Positions 50,801 through 52,789 are shown, counted from the stretch's first letter. The stretch is 64,000 nt of DNA from Oegoconia quadripuncta (GCA_949316235.1 OX438743.1:38285242-38349241), one strand, 5' to 3'. A program made the numbers and translations. The notes: generated from the letters alone by a model not told the origin.

Positions 50801-50849
50801 AACAAATAAACGCGAGCAAACTGATTCGACGTCCAACTGCCACCAACAT
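965..50849 (-). CDS. SORL1: Sortilin-related receptor (SORL1/SorLA/LR11 orthologue), complete, 27 coding exons
   Basis: Type I membrane sorting receptor that carries cargo between Golgi, endosomes and cell surface. The 27 exons listed separately join with matching phases to 2,154 codons plus stop; the human protein has 2,214. Domains by residue: signal 1-26, propeptide ending in furin site RSKR 62-65, VPS10 with Asp-boxes to about 590, 10CC region to about 730, YWTD propeller about 750-1010, EGF-like to about 1075, nine LDLR-A modules about 1076-1480, six FN3 domains about 1493-2070, membrane helix about 2083-2106, tail ending [11 protein letters not shown]. Nearly every block aligns in order with vertebrate SorLA, so the assignment is secure. 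The VPS10 plus YWTD plus LDLR-A plus FN3 order excludes sortilin, SorCS and ordinary LDL receptors. Introns carry many mobile elements. Transcript ends are not determined. Confidence 0.96.
1098..1262 (+). mobile_element. RTE-type LINE 3' end fragment
   Basis: One frame reads [20 protein letters not shown] and then [20 protein letters not shown]. This is the typical C-terminal end of RTE-like LINE ORF2 in Lepidoptera. It is 5' truncated and sits in the last SORL1 intron. A related piece in opposite orientation is at 49560-49672. Confidence 0.75.
1643..2006. mobile_element. Inverted-repeat element, family 1 (copy 1)
   Basis: The left end GGGTTTACTCCGTCCAG mirrors the right end CTGGACGGAACGAACGGTC. 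The interior shares long blocks with copies at 3454-3952 and 7803-8042, for example the segment around AATAGTTTTAATTACGGTTA and the right-hand TTTTCGAGTGCAGGTCAGA. It has no coding capacity, so it is probably a non-autonomous DNA element. Confidence 0.7.
2034..2145 (+). repeat. Fragment of the repeat also found at 16770-17100 and 51058-51392
   Basis: It shares the segment beginning TTTGGCGGGAACTCAGCGAG with the left part of the two fuller copies. It carries no frame of its own and is truncated where another repeat begins near 2146. Confidence 0.6.
2323..2568 (+). mobile_element. tRNA-derived SINE, family B (copy 1)
   Basis: It begins GACGACCTGTTTGATGTAGT, a diverged pol III A-box region. The body shares the CATCTGGTATCCACAGCACA and TGTGGAACTAGATGGC blocks with copies at 18566 and 48623. 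The B-box region is degraded. It lies in the last SORL1 intron. Confidence 0.8.
2676..2864 (-). CDS. SORL1: SORL1 exon 26: membrane helix and start of tail
   Basis: Acceptor CAG at 2867-2865, donor GTCAGT starting at 2675. It encodes a hydrophobic alanine- and leucine-rich helix starting [20 protein letters not shown]. Basic residues RHRRLAR follow, then [20 protein letters not shown]. The F-x5-Y stretch sits where vertebrate SorLA has the retromer-binding FANSHY. The exon is strikingly GC-rich compared with its surroundings. Confidence 0.93.
3180..3202. repeat. (CA)n microsatellite
   Basis: A run of alternating A and C about 23 bp long inside a SORL1 intron. No other structure is seen. Confidence 0.9.
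3454..3952. mobile_element. Inverted-repeat element, family 1 (copy 2)
   Basis: The left end AAGGTTTATACCGTCCGGTG mirrors the right end CACTGAACGGAATAAACCTC. The interior repeats the blocks of the copy at 1643-2006 but is longer because of about 150 bp of extra AT-rich sequence in the middle. Confidence 0.7.
4512..4720 (-). CDS. SORL1: SORL1 exon 25: second half of sixth FN3 domain
   Basis: Acceptor CAG at 4723-4721, donor GTAAGT from 4511. It encodes [20 protein letters not shown] and further strands ending [20 protein letters not shown]. This is the E-to-G part of an FN3 domain with the usual tyrosine. Phase 1 at the end joins the exon at 2864. Confidence 0.94.
5753..5895 (-). CDS. SORL1: SORL1 exon 24: end of fifth and start of sixth FN3 domain
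   Basis: Acceptor CAG at 5898-5896, donor GTGAGT from 5752. It encodes [20 protein letters not shown] followed by [19 protein letters not shown]. The W of strand B in the new FN3 domain is present. Longer frames on this stretch, including an antisense one, do not fit the splice sites. Confidence 0.93.
6556..6681 (-). CDS. SORL1: SORL1 exon 23: part of fifth FN3 domain
   Basis: Acceptor CAG at 6684-6682, donor GTGAGT from 6555. Phase 0 at both ends, 42 codons, including [19 protein letters not shown]. The pattern is the F-G region of an FN3 domain. An antisense frame here is a shadow. Confidence 0.93.
7145..7305 (-). mobile_element. tRNA-derived SINE related to family B, reverse orientation
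   Basis: The reverse strand carries a B-box-like GGGTTCGAATCCCACAAG and an A-box region with GGAGTAGTGGATAGTGACCC. The 3' part contains degenerate AT-rich tail sequence. A similar degenerate piece is at about 24870-24990. Confidence 0.65.
7600..7705 (-). CDS. SORL1: SORL1 exon 22: start of fifth FN3 domain
   Basis: Acceptor CAG at 7708-7706, donor GTGAGT from 7599. It encodes [20 protein letters not shown] followed by [15 protein letters not shown], strands A to C of an FN3 domain with the core W. A 132-codon antisense frame over this exon has no recognisable content. Confidence 0.93.
7803..8042. mobile_element. Inverted-repeat element, family 1 (copy 3, truncated)
   Basis: It ends AGACGGAATAAACCCTCTTA like the other family 1 copies. 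It shares the interior segment TTTATAATTAGCTTTTAGGC. The left terminal repeat is missing. Confidence 0.65.
8273..8408 (-). CDS. SORL1: SORL1 exon 21: end of fourth FN3 domain
   Basis: Acceptor CAG at 8411-8409, donor GTGAGT from 8272. It encodes [20 protein letters not shown] then [20 protein letters not shown]. The exon starts in phase 1 and ends in phase 2, consistent with both neighbours. Confidence 0.93.
8491..8822 (-). mobile_element. tRNA-derived SINE, family A, reverse orientation
   Basis: On the plus strand it runs from a poly(T) tail to a tRNA-like head containing GGGGATCGAACCCGCGACCT and GAGCCACGGAGGCGG. The head read on the minus strand has B-box GGTTCGATCCCC. Flanking GTTCGATGT and GTTAGATGT may be a slightly diverged target-site duplication. 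Confidence 0.85.
8869..9141 (-). CDS. SORL1: SORL1 exon 20: end of third and start of fourth FN3 domain
   Basis: Acceptor CAG at 9144-9142, donor GTGAGT from 8868. It encodes [20 protein letters not shown], then [20 protein letters not shown] and a link to GMTNR. It contains the L-P-P-G-x-x-Y pattern that ends one FN3 domain and the W of the next. Confidence 0.94.
9203..9458. mobile_element. Inverted-repeat element family 2 fragment with internal tandem repeat
   Basis: It shares ATATGAGTTCCAAATAAATT and TATGCCAATAACTT with the copy at 29630-29950. It ends with TTCCTTATGGTAAA, like the terminal repeat of the copy at 33885-34360. A 20-bp tandem array has expanded inside it. Confidence 0.6.
9261..9340. 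repeat. Perfect 4 x 20-bp tandem repeat
   Basis: The unit ATCCTGCCAGTCGCATATGA is repeated four times without mismatch. The copy of the host element at about 29822 has GCATATGAATCTCCGGCC at the corresponding place, so the array arose within that element. There are no spacers. Confidence 0.97.
9559..9768 (+). mobile_element. Helitron-like non-autonomous element
   Basis: It begins TCCCAACTAATAACATAAAT and ends GGGCGGAAAGCTAG, flanked by A on the left and T on the right as Helitron insertions are. A GC-rich short hairpin region with CGCGGGCGAAGTCGCGGG lies just before the CTAG end. A 5' part of a related element in reverse orientation is at 51655-51795. Confidence 0.7.
9786..10023 (-). CDS. SORL1: SORL1 exon 19: end of second and most of third FN3 domain
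   Basis: Acceptor CAG at 10026-10024, donor GTGAGT from 9785. It encodes [20 protein letters not shown], then [20 protein letters not shown] and TNATSIT. The W and the following Y-x-V pattern are typical of FN3 strands B to C. Confidence 0.94.
10201..11825 (+). pseudogene. Degraded LINE reverse transcriptase (C-terminal part of ORF2)
   Basis: Pieces in different frames read a reverse transcriptase in order. These include [20 protein letters not shown], then [17 protein letters not shown] with the catalytic YADD box. The C-terminal segment has [16 protein letters not shown] and [20 protein letters not shown]. The frame shifts near 10730, near 11075, near 11220 and near 11465, and the N-terminal half is absent or scrambled, so it cannot encode an active enzyme. 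It ends near a run of ATGT repeats and sits in a SORL1 intron in antisense orientation. A short 3' piece of the same family is at 49207-49312. Confidence 0.9.
12302..12525 (-). CDS. SORL1: SORL1 exon 18: second FN3 domain
   Basis: Acceptor CAG at 12528-12526, donor GTGAGT from 12301. It encodes [20 protein letters not shown] then [20 protein letters not shown] and SNRIYSFW. Almost a full FN3 domain with B-strand W and the G-V-I-x-x-Y-x-V motif. Confidence 0.95.
13014..13129 (-). CDS. SORL1: SORL1 exon 17: end of first FN3 domain
   Basis: Acceptor CAG at 13132-13130, donor GTGAGT from 13013. It encodes [20 protein letters not shown] and YVNTTTGEG. The L-x-P-x-T-x-Y motif is the usual FN3 E-F turn. 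Confidence 0.94.
13190..13400. repeat. Interspersed repeat, probably a LINE 3' UTR
   Basis: It shares GACAGCATATTT, TATCCTATGACACT, GACACCATGCACT and ACACTCGAAAAA-ATTACCCTTCTT with the segment at 37915-38090. The family is judged only from these two copies. Confidence 0.55.
14088..14225. mobile_element. Short inverted-repeat element (family ending in GCCGCGT)
   Basis: The left end AAGCCGCGTCTCCACT mirrors the right end TTAGTGACGCGGCGTT. A second member is at 44585-44740, with AAAGCCGCGTTGTGTCC and TTAGTGGAACGCAGCTT. It is non-coding. Confidence 0.6.
14547..14713 (-). CDS. SORL1: SORL1 exon 16: first FN3 domain
   Basis: Acceptor CAG at 14716-14714, donor GTGAGC from 14546. It encodes [20 protein letters not shown] then [18 protein letters not shown] and WTNDSVY. 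It is a divergent FN3 strand set. The assignment rests on position and on exact phase joining. Confidence 0.9.
15287..15448 (-). CDS. SORL1: SORL1 exon 15: ninth LDLR class A module
   Basis: Acceptor CAG at 15451-15449, donor GTGAAA from 15286. It encodes [20 protein letters not shown] and then [16 protein letters not shown]. The six cysteines and calcium-binding D-x-x-D-x-x-D-E acids are present. A linker MYQ leads into the FN3 array. Confidence 0.95.
15935..16066 (+). repeat. LINE-like 3' tail
   Basis: It contains GTCTGGAAGAGATCGCTT and ends in a TGTGCAATAAAGAGTATTTG-type tail. A similar layout is seen at 34505-34622. It is assigned only as an interspersed repeat. Confidence 0.45.
16337..16366 (-). 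repeat. 30-nt perfect copy of an LDLR-A coding segment in an intron
   Basis: These 30 bases are identical to positions 17322-17351 in SORL1 exon 14, same strand. In the copied frame they encode GHTWRHACA. The reading continues PSPFAFV and then stops. Outside the 30 bases similarity falls off quickly. It may be the relic of a duplicated LDLR-A exon. Confidence 0.8.
16770..17100 (+). mobile_element. Transposon-like repeat, near-full twin of 51058-51392
   Basis: This 330-bp block is found in inverted orientation at 51058-51392 with only scattered differences. It contains a short open stretch starting [20 protein letters not shown] and then [19 protein letters not shown] in another frame. No transposase domain is recognised, so the class is unknown. 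Confidence 0.7.
17213..17427 (-). CDS. SORL1: SORL1 exon 14: rest of seventh and eighth LDLR-A modules
   Basis: Acceptor CAG at 17430-17428, donor GTGAGT from 17212. It encodes [20 protein letters not shown] followed by [19 protein letters not shown]. The eighth module has odd spacing, with [20 protein letters not shown] between its first cysteines. The exon is GC-rich. Several antisense and shifted frames over it are shadows. Confidence 0.94.
17883..18210 (-). CDS. SORL1: SORL1 exon 13: fifth to seventh LDLR-A modules
   Basis: Acceptor CAG at 18213-18211, donor GTTTGT from 17882. It encodes [19 protein letters not shown], then [20 protein letters not shown] and [12 protein letters not shown] linker of about 26 residues with [11 protein letters not shown] separates modules five and six. 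The donor lacks the usual A at +3 but gives a perfect phase join. Confidence 0.93.
18433..18547 (+). mobile_element. SINE family A, 3' part only
   Basis: It contains GGGTTTCCGGGTCAGTACG, GACCTCATCTTCACTTAACA and a terminal GCGCATAAAAAAAG. The tRNA-like head is absent. Shorter tail pieces of the same family lie at about 12820-12872 and 19370-19441. Confidence 0.75.
18566..18847 (+). mobile_element. tRNA-derived SINE, family B (best copy)
   Basis: The A-box region is TTTGGTGTAGTGGTTAGCAA and the B-box region GGGTTCGAATCCCGCTAG. A unique body follows and the element ends in an A-run. These RNA polymerase III boxes belong to the SINE, not to a functional tRNA gene. There is no anticodon arm or acceptor pairing that fits. 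Confidence 0.9.
19579..19794 (-). CDS. SORL1: SORL1 exon 12: fourth and start of fifth LDLR-A modules
   Basis: Acceptor TAG at 19797-19795, donor GTATGT from 19578. It encodes [20 protein letters not shown] then [20 protein letters not shown] and [11 protein letters not shown]. Phase 0 at both ends. Confidence 0.95.
20150..20290 (+). mobile_element. RTE-type LINE fragment
   Basis: The text around ATGGAGACTGCAATACTCGG and ACATAACCCAGCGGATTAGT parallels the fuller RTE piece at 21560-21900 (ATGGAGAGGGCAATGCTTGG, ACATAGCCCAGCGTATTAGT). Reading frames are broken. Confidence 0.6.
20424..20548 (-). CDS. SORL1: SORL1 exon 11: third LDLR-A module
   Basis: Acceptor CAG at 20551-20549, donor GTAAGT from 20423. 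It encodes [20 protein letters not shown] then [16 protein letters not shown] canonical module with all cysteines and calcium ligands. Confidence 0.96.
21560..21900 (+). mobile_element. RTE-type LINE fragment, reverse transcriptase C-terminal region
   Basis: Decayed frames read [20 protein letters not shown] and then a tract equivalent to [24 protein letters not shown] and [10 protein letters not shown]. This order is typical of the region after the RTE polymerase core. Several stops and shifts are present. Confidence 0.75.
22305..22590 (+). mobile_element. SINE family A with internal palindromic expansion
   Basis: It matches family A from GGTACATATTTAGTAC to CATCGTCACTTAACGTAAGA. Near its 3' part it carries two palindromes (22469-22492 and 22496-22543) that the other copies lack. 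Its end is only about 20 bp from the splice donor of SORL1 exon 10. Confidence 0.8.
22496..22543. repeat. Perfect 20-bp inverted repeat (hairpin)
   Basis: Arms 22496-22515 and 22524-22543 are perfect reverse complements with an 8-base loop. A second perfect palindrome with arms CCAGTCCCCTA and TAGGGGACTGG lies just upstream at 22469-22492. Confidence 0.95.
22611..22809 (-). CDS. SORL1: SORL1 exon 10: first and second LDLR-A modules
   Basis: Acceptor TAG at 22812-22810, donor GTAATG from 22610. It encodes [20 protein letters not shown] then [20 protein letters not shown] and [11 protein letters not shown]. The first cysteine of module one comes from the previous exon. Confidence 0.95.
23209..24733 (-). 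CDS. SORL1: SORL1 exon 9: 10CC region, YWTD propeller and EGF-like module
   Basis: Acceptor CAG at 24736-24734, donor GTGAGT from 23208. This single 1,525-nt exon gives about 508 residues. The 10CC part has [18 protein letters not shown] and [20 protein letters not shown]. The propeller blades show [49 protein letters not shown] and [13 protein letters not shown]. The EGF-like end has [19 protein letters not shown]. All match SorLA in order. The propeller binds ligands and drops them at acid pH in relatives. An exon this long with no intron across the whole propeller stands out from the short exons around it. Confidence 0.97.
25096..25359 (-). CDS. SORL1: SORL1 exon 8: VPS10 domain, late blades
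   Basis: Acceptor TAG at 25362-25360, donor GTGAGT from 25095. It encodes [20 protein letters not shown], then [20 protein letters not shown] and NYGDHGGVL, then [13 protein letters not shown]. Two Asp-box motifs (S-x-D-x-G-x-x-W) and the conserved GDHGG are visible. Confidence 0.96.
25659..25993. mobile_element. Fold-back element with nested inverted repeats
   Basis: The outer ends GTGAAATTTAATTCGTGTAA and TTACACGAATTCAAATTCAC are inverted. Inside, GGTGACTCCACTCC pairs with GGAGTGGAGTCACC-like sequence near 25838-25850. A central stem AGCCGAATTCG/CGAATTCGGCT surrounds 25780. There is no coding potential. Confidence 0.75.
26386..26512. mobile_element. Inverted-repeat element, family 3 (short copy)
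   Basis: It begins GCCCGTATTAATAAACCGTT and ends ATTTATTAATACGGCCC. Other members are at 42207-42525 and, cut by the window edge, at 63936-64000. Confidence 0.8.
27037..27130 (+). mobile_element. SINE family B, tRNA-like head only
   Basis: It has GACGACCTGTTTGGTGTAGT and GGATTCGAATCCCACTAGGG, then stops after TGTTTGTGTGATGA. The body and tail are missing. Confidence 0.85.
27558..27881 (-). mobile_element. SINE family A, reverse orientation
   Basis: A full-length match from TATGCACAACGGGTTAG to CTGAGCCACGGAGACGG. The tRNA-like head GGGATCGAACCAGCGACCTC carries one change in the B-box compared with other copies. Confidence 0.85.
28399..28685. mobile_element. Inverted-repeat element with TACAGTCGC ends
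   Basis: The left end TACAGTCGCGGAATGAAAAG is mirrored by the right end CTTTTCATTCTGCGACTGTA, with one mismatch. TA borders fit a Tc1/mariner-type non-autonomous element. It resembles, but is not the same as, the elements at 52790 and 62074. Confidence 0.8.
28964..29045 (-). CDS. SORL1: SORL1 exon 7: VPS10 domain, short exon
   Basis: Acceptor CAG at 29048-29046, donor GTGAGA from 28963. It encodes [20 protein letters not shown] then QLYPVT. The N-C-x3-K-S-C-S-L-H-L pattern matches the corresponding SorLA segment. It is too short to be found as a long open frame. Confidence 0.92.
29488..29600 (+). mobile_element. SINE related to family B, 3' truncated
   Basis: The head GACGACCGATTGATGTAGTG and the box GCGGGTTCGAATCTCGAG are clear. 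The remainder is an AT-rich simple tail. Confidence 0.65.
29630..29950. mobile_element. Inverted-repeat element, family 2 (copy with poly(T))
   Basis: It shares TAGGTAAGTGAAATAGAAGG and TATTCCACATAATTACAT with 33885-34360. It shares ATGAGTTCCAAATAAATTTC with 9203-9458. A long T-run lies near 29842-29866. Confidence 0.65.
31240..31427 (-). CDS. SORL1: SORL1 exon 6: VPS10 domain
   Basis: Acceptor TAG at 31430-31428, donor GTGAGT from 31239. It encodes [20 protein letters not shown] then [20 protein letters not shown]. The Y-R-V-E-G-L-x-G-x-Y-I-A stretch and an Asp-box are diagnostic for SorLA. Confidence 0.96.
31538..31800 (-). CDS. SORL1: SORL1 exon 5: VPS10 domain
   Basis: Acceptor CAG at 31803-31801, donor GTAAGT from 31537. 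It encodes [20 protein letters not shown], then [20 protein letters not shown] and [14 protein letters not shown]. It aligns with the mid VPS10 domain, including the x-V-x-H-x-x-x-x-x-L-Y-x-S-E signature. Confidence 0.96.
31873..32080 (+). mobile_element. LINE C-terminal fragment, family of 63362-63710
   Basis: The run AGATGGGTGAGTGGAGTAAC and the later TATGGATATGTTATAAGGAG parallel the minus-strand LINE tail at 63362-63710. Frames are broken. Confidence 0.55.
32556..32837 (-). mobile_element. SINE family A, reverse orientation, internally deleted
   Basis: It matches family A on both sides but lacks the segment with the B-box between ACCAAACTCAG and TCCGAATCGTAAAC. Confidence 0.8.
32880..33090 (-). 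mobile_element. RTE-like LINE fragment
   Basis: GATCCGTCCACCTCGTGGGA is the reverse counterpart of the CCCACGAGGTGGTCCGACGA tract in the RTE end at 1098-1262. The rest is decayed. Confidence 0.5.
33345..33683 (-). mobile_element. SINE family A, reverse orientation (best copy)
   Basis: A complete element from poly(T) through TGCATAACGGGTTGGTACTT to the head GAGCCACGGAGGCGGT. It serves as the reference for the family. On the minus strand the head reads GAGGTCGCGGGTTCGATCCC. Confidence 0.9.
33885..34360. mobile_element. Inverted-repeat element, family 2 (fullest copy)
   Basis: The left end GATGAGTTTATTGACCGCAA and the right end TTACGGTAAAAAACTCATCT are inverted with a few differences. The interior carries CAAGTGAAATAGAAGGTATT as in the other copies. 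Confidence 0.75.
34743..34780. repeat. AT-rich hairpin
   Basis: TTATAATATATAGTATG is followed by TAAG and CATACTATATTATAA. Arms of 15-17 bp with a 4-base loop. It could be chance in AT-rich DNA. Confidence 0.6.
35595..35925 (+). mobile_element. SINE family A, forward orientation
   Basis: The head GAGGTCGCGAGTTCGATCCC is followed by the family A body. The tail is diverged near ATAGTACATACAAAAG. Confidence 0.8.
35926..37344. other. Intronic stretch without recognised feature
   Basis: Part of the 11-kb SORL1 intron between exons 5 and 4. Only short chance reading frames are present. No repeat copy was matched within the window. Confidence 0.5.
37345..37557 (-). other. Small open frame with one predicted membrane helix
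   Basis: A 70-codon frame. Its first 15 residues come from the terminal repeat of a family 2 element. The rest has a hydrophobic stretch [20 protein letters not shown] followed by a basic tail ending KRRNEVR. No family is recognised. It lies in a SORL1 intron on the same strand and may be spurious. Confidence 0.2.
37520..37612. mobile_element. Inverted-repeat element family 2, terminal fragment
   Basis: GTGAGTTTTTTTACCGTAAG and TTAGGTAAGTGAAACAGAAG match the left part of the family. It is interrupted on the right by a family A SINE. Confidence 0.6.
37629..37910 (+). mobile_element. SINE family A, forward orientation, head truncated
   Basis: It starts inside the B-box region (GGAGGTCGCGGGTTTGATCC) and runs to the tail GTGCATAAAAAAAAAC. 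Confidence 0.8.
37915..38090. repeat. Interspersed repeat, second copy of 13190-13400
   Basis: It matches that segment in the same order, from GACAGCATATTTCGCATTTT to CTCGAAAAATATTACCCTTC. It probably belongs to a LINE 3' region. Confidence 0.55.
38214..38318 (-). mobile_element. SINE family A, tail part, reverse orientation
   Basis: TGCATAACGGGTTCGTACTT through GTACTGACCCGGAAACCCC; the rest of the element is missing. Confidence 0.8.
38319..41416. other. Intronic stretch without recognised feature
   Basis: Inside the long SORL1 intron. The frames at 39590-39834 on the plus strand have no recognisable domain. No repeat copy was matched within the window. Confidence 0.45.
41417..41640 (-). 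mobile_element. Old, diverged SINE family A
   Basis: TGGCTATCTTATCTCAAACA, AAGATGGCGGTGCTAGCCAG and CTCGCGACCTCCGTTTTGTA follow the family A order with many changes. Confidence 0.6.
42207..42525. mobile_element. Inverted-repeat element, family 3 (long copy)
   Basis: It begins GGCCCGTATTAATAAACCAA and ends TGGTTTATTAATACGGGCC. Internal motifs TCAAGATTGAG-like repeat in both orientations. Confidence 0.85.
42756..43004 (-). CDS. SORL1: SORL1 exon 4: VPS10 domain
   Basis: Acceptor TAG at 43007-43005, donor GTAAGA from 42755. It encodes [20 protein letters not shown], then [13 protein letters not shown] and [17 protein letters not shown]. It has an Asp-box and the D-x-Q-x-x-x-x-Y-M-F-A-T-K signature shared with SorLA. 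Confidence 0.96.
43005..44584. other. Intronic stretch, mostly unassigned
   Basis: It holds a short piece (about 43884-43920) like the LINE-derived GGACCAACCCTCTCTTCCCG motif also seen near 30680 and 52870, and CA-rich simple sequence near 44125-44160. The frames at 43024-43245 have no recognisable content. Confidence 0.4.
44585..44740. mobile_element. Short inverted-repeat element, second member of the 14088 family
   Basis: The left end TTAAAGCCGCGTTGTGTCC mirrors the right end TTAGTGGAACGCAGCTTAA. It ends about 60 bp from SORL1 exon 3. Confidence 0.65.
44801..44962 (-). CDS. SORL1: SORL1 exon 3: VPS10 domain
   Basis: Acceptor TAG at 44965-44963, donor GTGAGT from 44800. It encodes [20 protein letters not shown] and [13 protein letters not shown]. 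It includes an Asp-box variant T-S-D-N-G. Phase 0 at both ends. Confidence 0.95.
45236..46060. mobile_element. 825-bp element with very long terminal inverted repeats
   Basis: Arms 45236-45508 and 45790-46060 are near-perfect reverse complements of about 270 bp. They begin ATATACAGGGCGTCCCAAAG and end in the mirror image. The core between them is about 280 bp, without a coding frame. Identical open frames of about 40 codons on both arms are only the mirror of one sequence. Confidence 0.95.
46070..46235. repeat. Interspersed repeat related to 51915-52075
   Basis: CAACTATCCCACT, CGCATCGCGACC and CGCGCGAGATAATTTTGTCT parallel the reverse complement of the segment at 51915-52075. The class is unknown. 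Confidence 0.4.
47060..47305 (+). pseudogene. LINE ORF2 C-terminal remnant
   Basis: The frame reads [20 protein letters not shown] and then [20 protein letters not shown]. The H-x-L-x-x-C pattern resembles the C-terminal zinc-knuckle region of Jockey/R1-type LINEs. It is short and not linked to a polymerase core. Confidence 0.55.
47705..47739. repeat. Perfect 13-bp stem hairpin
   Basis: CTACCTGTCTAAC and GTTAGACAGGTAG flank a 9-base loop TACGTGCAT. It lies in a SORL1 intron near a Helitron- or LINE-like fragment. Confidence 0.9.
48623..48893 (+). mobile_element. tRNA-derived SINE, family B (copy 3)
   Basis: It has TTTGGTGTCGTGGTTAGAAA and CGCGGGTTCGAATCTCGCTA, then the family B body and a TTTATTTATT tail. 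Confidence 0.85.
49207..49312 (+). mobile_element. 3' end of the LINE family at 10201-11825
   Basis: It matches the end of that copy: AACCTTATGAGAGTGAATGA, AGTGGAAGTCTGTGGTCTCT and AAACAGGTGTGAC followed by ATATATGT repeats. Confidence 0.75.
49560..49672 (-). mobile_element. RTE-type LINE 3' end, reverse orientation
   Basis: The reverse strand has GTGGAGATCTTTGGGGGAGG and CAGCAGTGGACGCCTTTCGG, matching the end at 1098-1262. It lies about 50 bp from SORL1 exon 2. Confidence 0.7.
49720..49974 (-). CDS. SORL1: SORL1 exon 2: start of VPS10 domain
   Basis: Acceptor CAG at 49977-49975, donor GTGAGT from 49719. It encodes [20 protein letters not shown] and then [20 protein letters not shown]. The L-N-D-S-H-x-x-x-V-H-W-x-G-E stretch is a hallmark of SorLA, followed by the first Asp-box. 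Confidence 0.97.
50607..50849 (-). CDS. SORL1: SORL1 exon 1: signal peptide and propeptide
   Basis: ATG at 50849-50847 follows AACAAA, a good start context. The first 26 residues have two arginines then [14 protein letters not shown], a signal peptide. The propeptide ends LGRSKR at residues 60-65, a furin site. Donor GTAACG from 50606 keeps phase 0. An in-frame ATG 63 bases upstream would add 21 residues before the signal. I prefer the inner one. Confidence 0.88.
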
Positions 50850-51057
50850 TTTGTTATCACTGCATAACCAACTCCAGTGAAGCAAACGCCTGAACGGCGG
50901 AAAAAACTGCACTGAGTATTTTGTGATATTTGTACTGCAGTAAGCACACGAATGACGTGCGTGAACTGTCTGACTGACATTTTTTTTTTTTTTTTTTTTT
51001 TTTAGTTTTATTTTCTCCTCTAGGAGAAGGCAAAGGGATCTAGCCCATAACAGCCAT

Positions 51058-51392
51058 GTCTTATTTCTCTTATTTCTTCAGTTTGTAAGTCAGTCTCAGT
51101 CAAAACAAGTAATTCGTCGTATACTTGGCGTATACAGAGTCTAGTCACGGTCAAGTCATTCTTCAGTAAAGTGGCAGAATGCTTTACAAAAGATTTTGGC
51201 GGCTTCTTGTGGGAACTCGAAAGCTCCGTTACGCACTTTAATTTACACTTCCCTTCACTTGTACACCATCACTAACGTTTGCTGCACAATATTCTGCCAT
51301 TATTAAGCTTCAAAAGTTAGAATGCACAAATTATAAGATTTGTAAAGAAAAATGCTACTTCACTCGCCGAGTTCCCGCCAAAAAGCCATTTT
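51058..51392 (-). mobile_element. Transposon-like repeat upstream of SORL1, twin of 16770-17100
   Basis: Inverted relative to the twin. It starts about 210 bp upstream of the chosen SORL1 start codon. A poly(T) run at about 50982-51003 lies between them. Confidence 0.7.
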
Positions 51393-51654
51393 TTTTTTTA
51401 ACAGTACAGACAGGACTACCAACTCTTCAAAAAAATAACCCTAAAAACAAGATATTAAAACAAGTTAGGGGTAACAATTAAAAAGCATCTAAAAATCCTG
51501 TAACTAGAAAATAACCCAACTTTTAACTGTCACCTCTCAACTATTTCATAATATTATGTAACATGTGGTAAAAAAAATACAAATAGTGGTGTTGTGATAC
51601 CAGTACTATTACAGTATACTGTACAGTTCACTAGTTTTCCTGGAACTATTCACT

Positions 51655-51795
51655 TGATCGGGATAAAAAATATCATATGTCTTAATCCAGGGTCTATTCT
51701 ACCAATATACCTTTCATAAAAATGCGTTCATCAGTTTCGCCGTGATTAAACAACAAACAAACATCCAAACTTTCGCATTTATAATATTAGTTAGA
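51655..51795 (-). mobile_element. Helitron-like element, 5' part, reverse orientation
   Basis: The reverse strand starts TCTAACTAATATTATAAATG and continues CGAAAGTTTGGATGTTTGTT, like the element at 9559-9768. The CTAG end is not seen. Confidence 0.6.
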
Positions 51796-52259
51796 TTATT
51801 GTTTGTTGACCCAAATAAATGAAAAAAAAAAAATTACGGATTTGGATGAAATTTGTAATATACGTATACATATCCTGGATTAAAACATTTTTTTTTACCA
51901 TGATTTCTCTGGTACGGTGAACGTTCTAACCCCCGTACCTTGACATCGTTTGTGGTACGCGACGCGACGAGACAGTGGGATAGTTAAATATTTCGGCCGA
52001 ACGAATGAGCAGGAAAATTATTTTCTCGCGCGACATAGAAGGGCATAGTAGCAACAATTGTTAAGTCAGACTTTTTCTGAACTCAGTCGTTCTCAAAGAG
52101 TACTATAATACACCGGAGAGTCGTTCTCGAGATATCATTCCGAATGCTTGCATGCGGAGCAGAAAGAAAAAATAGTCAACGAATTACTGTTACCTAATGC
52201 AAAACAAAATAAAAATATTTGCACGTATTGAGGCGAAAGAAGATACAAGAAGAAAGAAG

Positions 52260-52420
52260 GACGACATTGGAACCTTCAAGAAACGAGTCTACACCTTCCT
52301 CAAAGGCCGGCAACGCATCTGTGACCCGTTTAGTGTTGCTGGTGTCCATGGGCGGCGGTGATTGCTTTCCATCAGGGTGACCCGCATGCTCGTTTGCCGC
52401 CCTCATATAAAAAAAAAACA
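52260..52420 (+). mobile_element. LINE 3' end fragment
   Basis: It contains TTCAAGAAACGAGTCTACAC, CGCATCTGTGACCCGTTTAG and a terminal GCCGCCCTCATATAAAAAAA. This tail type is common in lepidopteran LINEs. It is short and non-coding. Confidence 0.55.
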
Positions 52421-52789
52421 TCCGGTAATAAAATTGTAAACACCTTGGCGTTGTTTCCGACTCGGGCGTCCGATCCCACTATCGGATCGGACGTGTATAG
52501 AAAGTTCATACAAAATAATGGGTCCAACGCATTCCGATGGCGGATTAGACTATATTTACTTATAGATTTTGAATTGGTTTACTTATTCGTATTTATACTA
52601 TTAAAAAATTGTGTATACTTACCTTAACTGGTAAACAGAAGATAAACAAGGCTGCATTAGGCTATTAATCTTTTTCTTAAGTTGGTATGTAATTATTCTT
52701 ACAATAATTTAAAACAAATCCGTACAACTTAATAATCATCTTCTCATTTAAAAGAAATAAAAGTTTGGTACATTACAATATGTGGACTT

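Noticed and set aside
50850..50912. Upstream in-frame ATG as the SORL1 start
   Set aside because: It would put 21 extra residues before a good signal peptide; the inner ATG has a better context and normal signal position.
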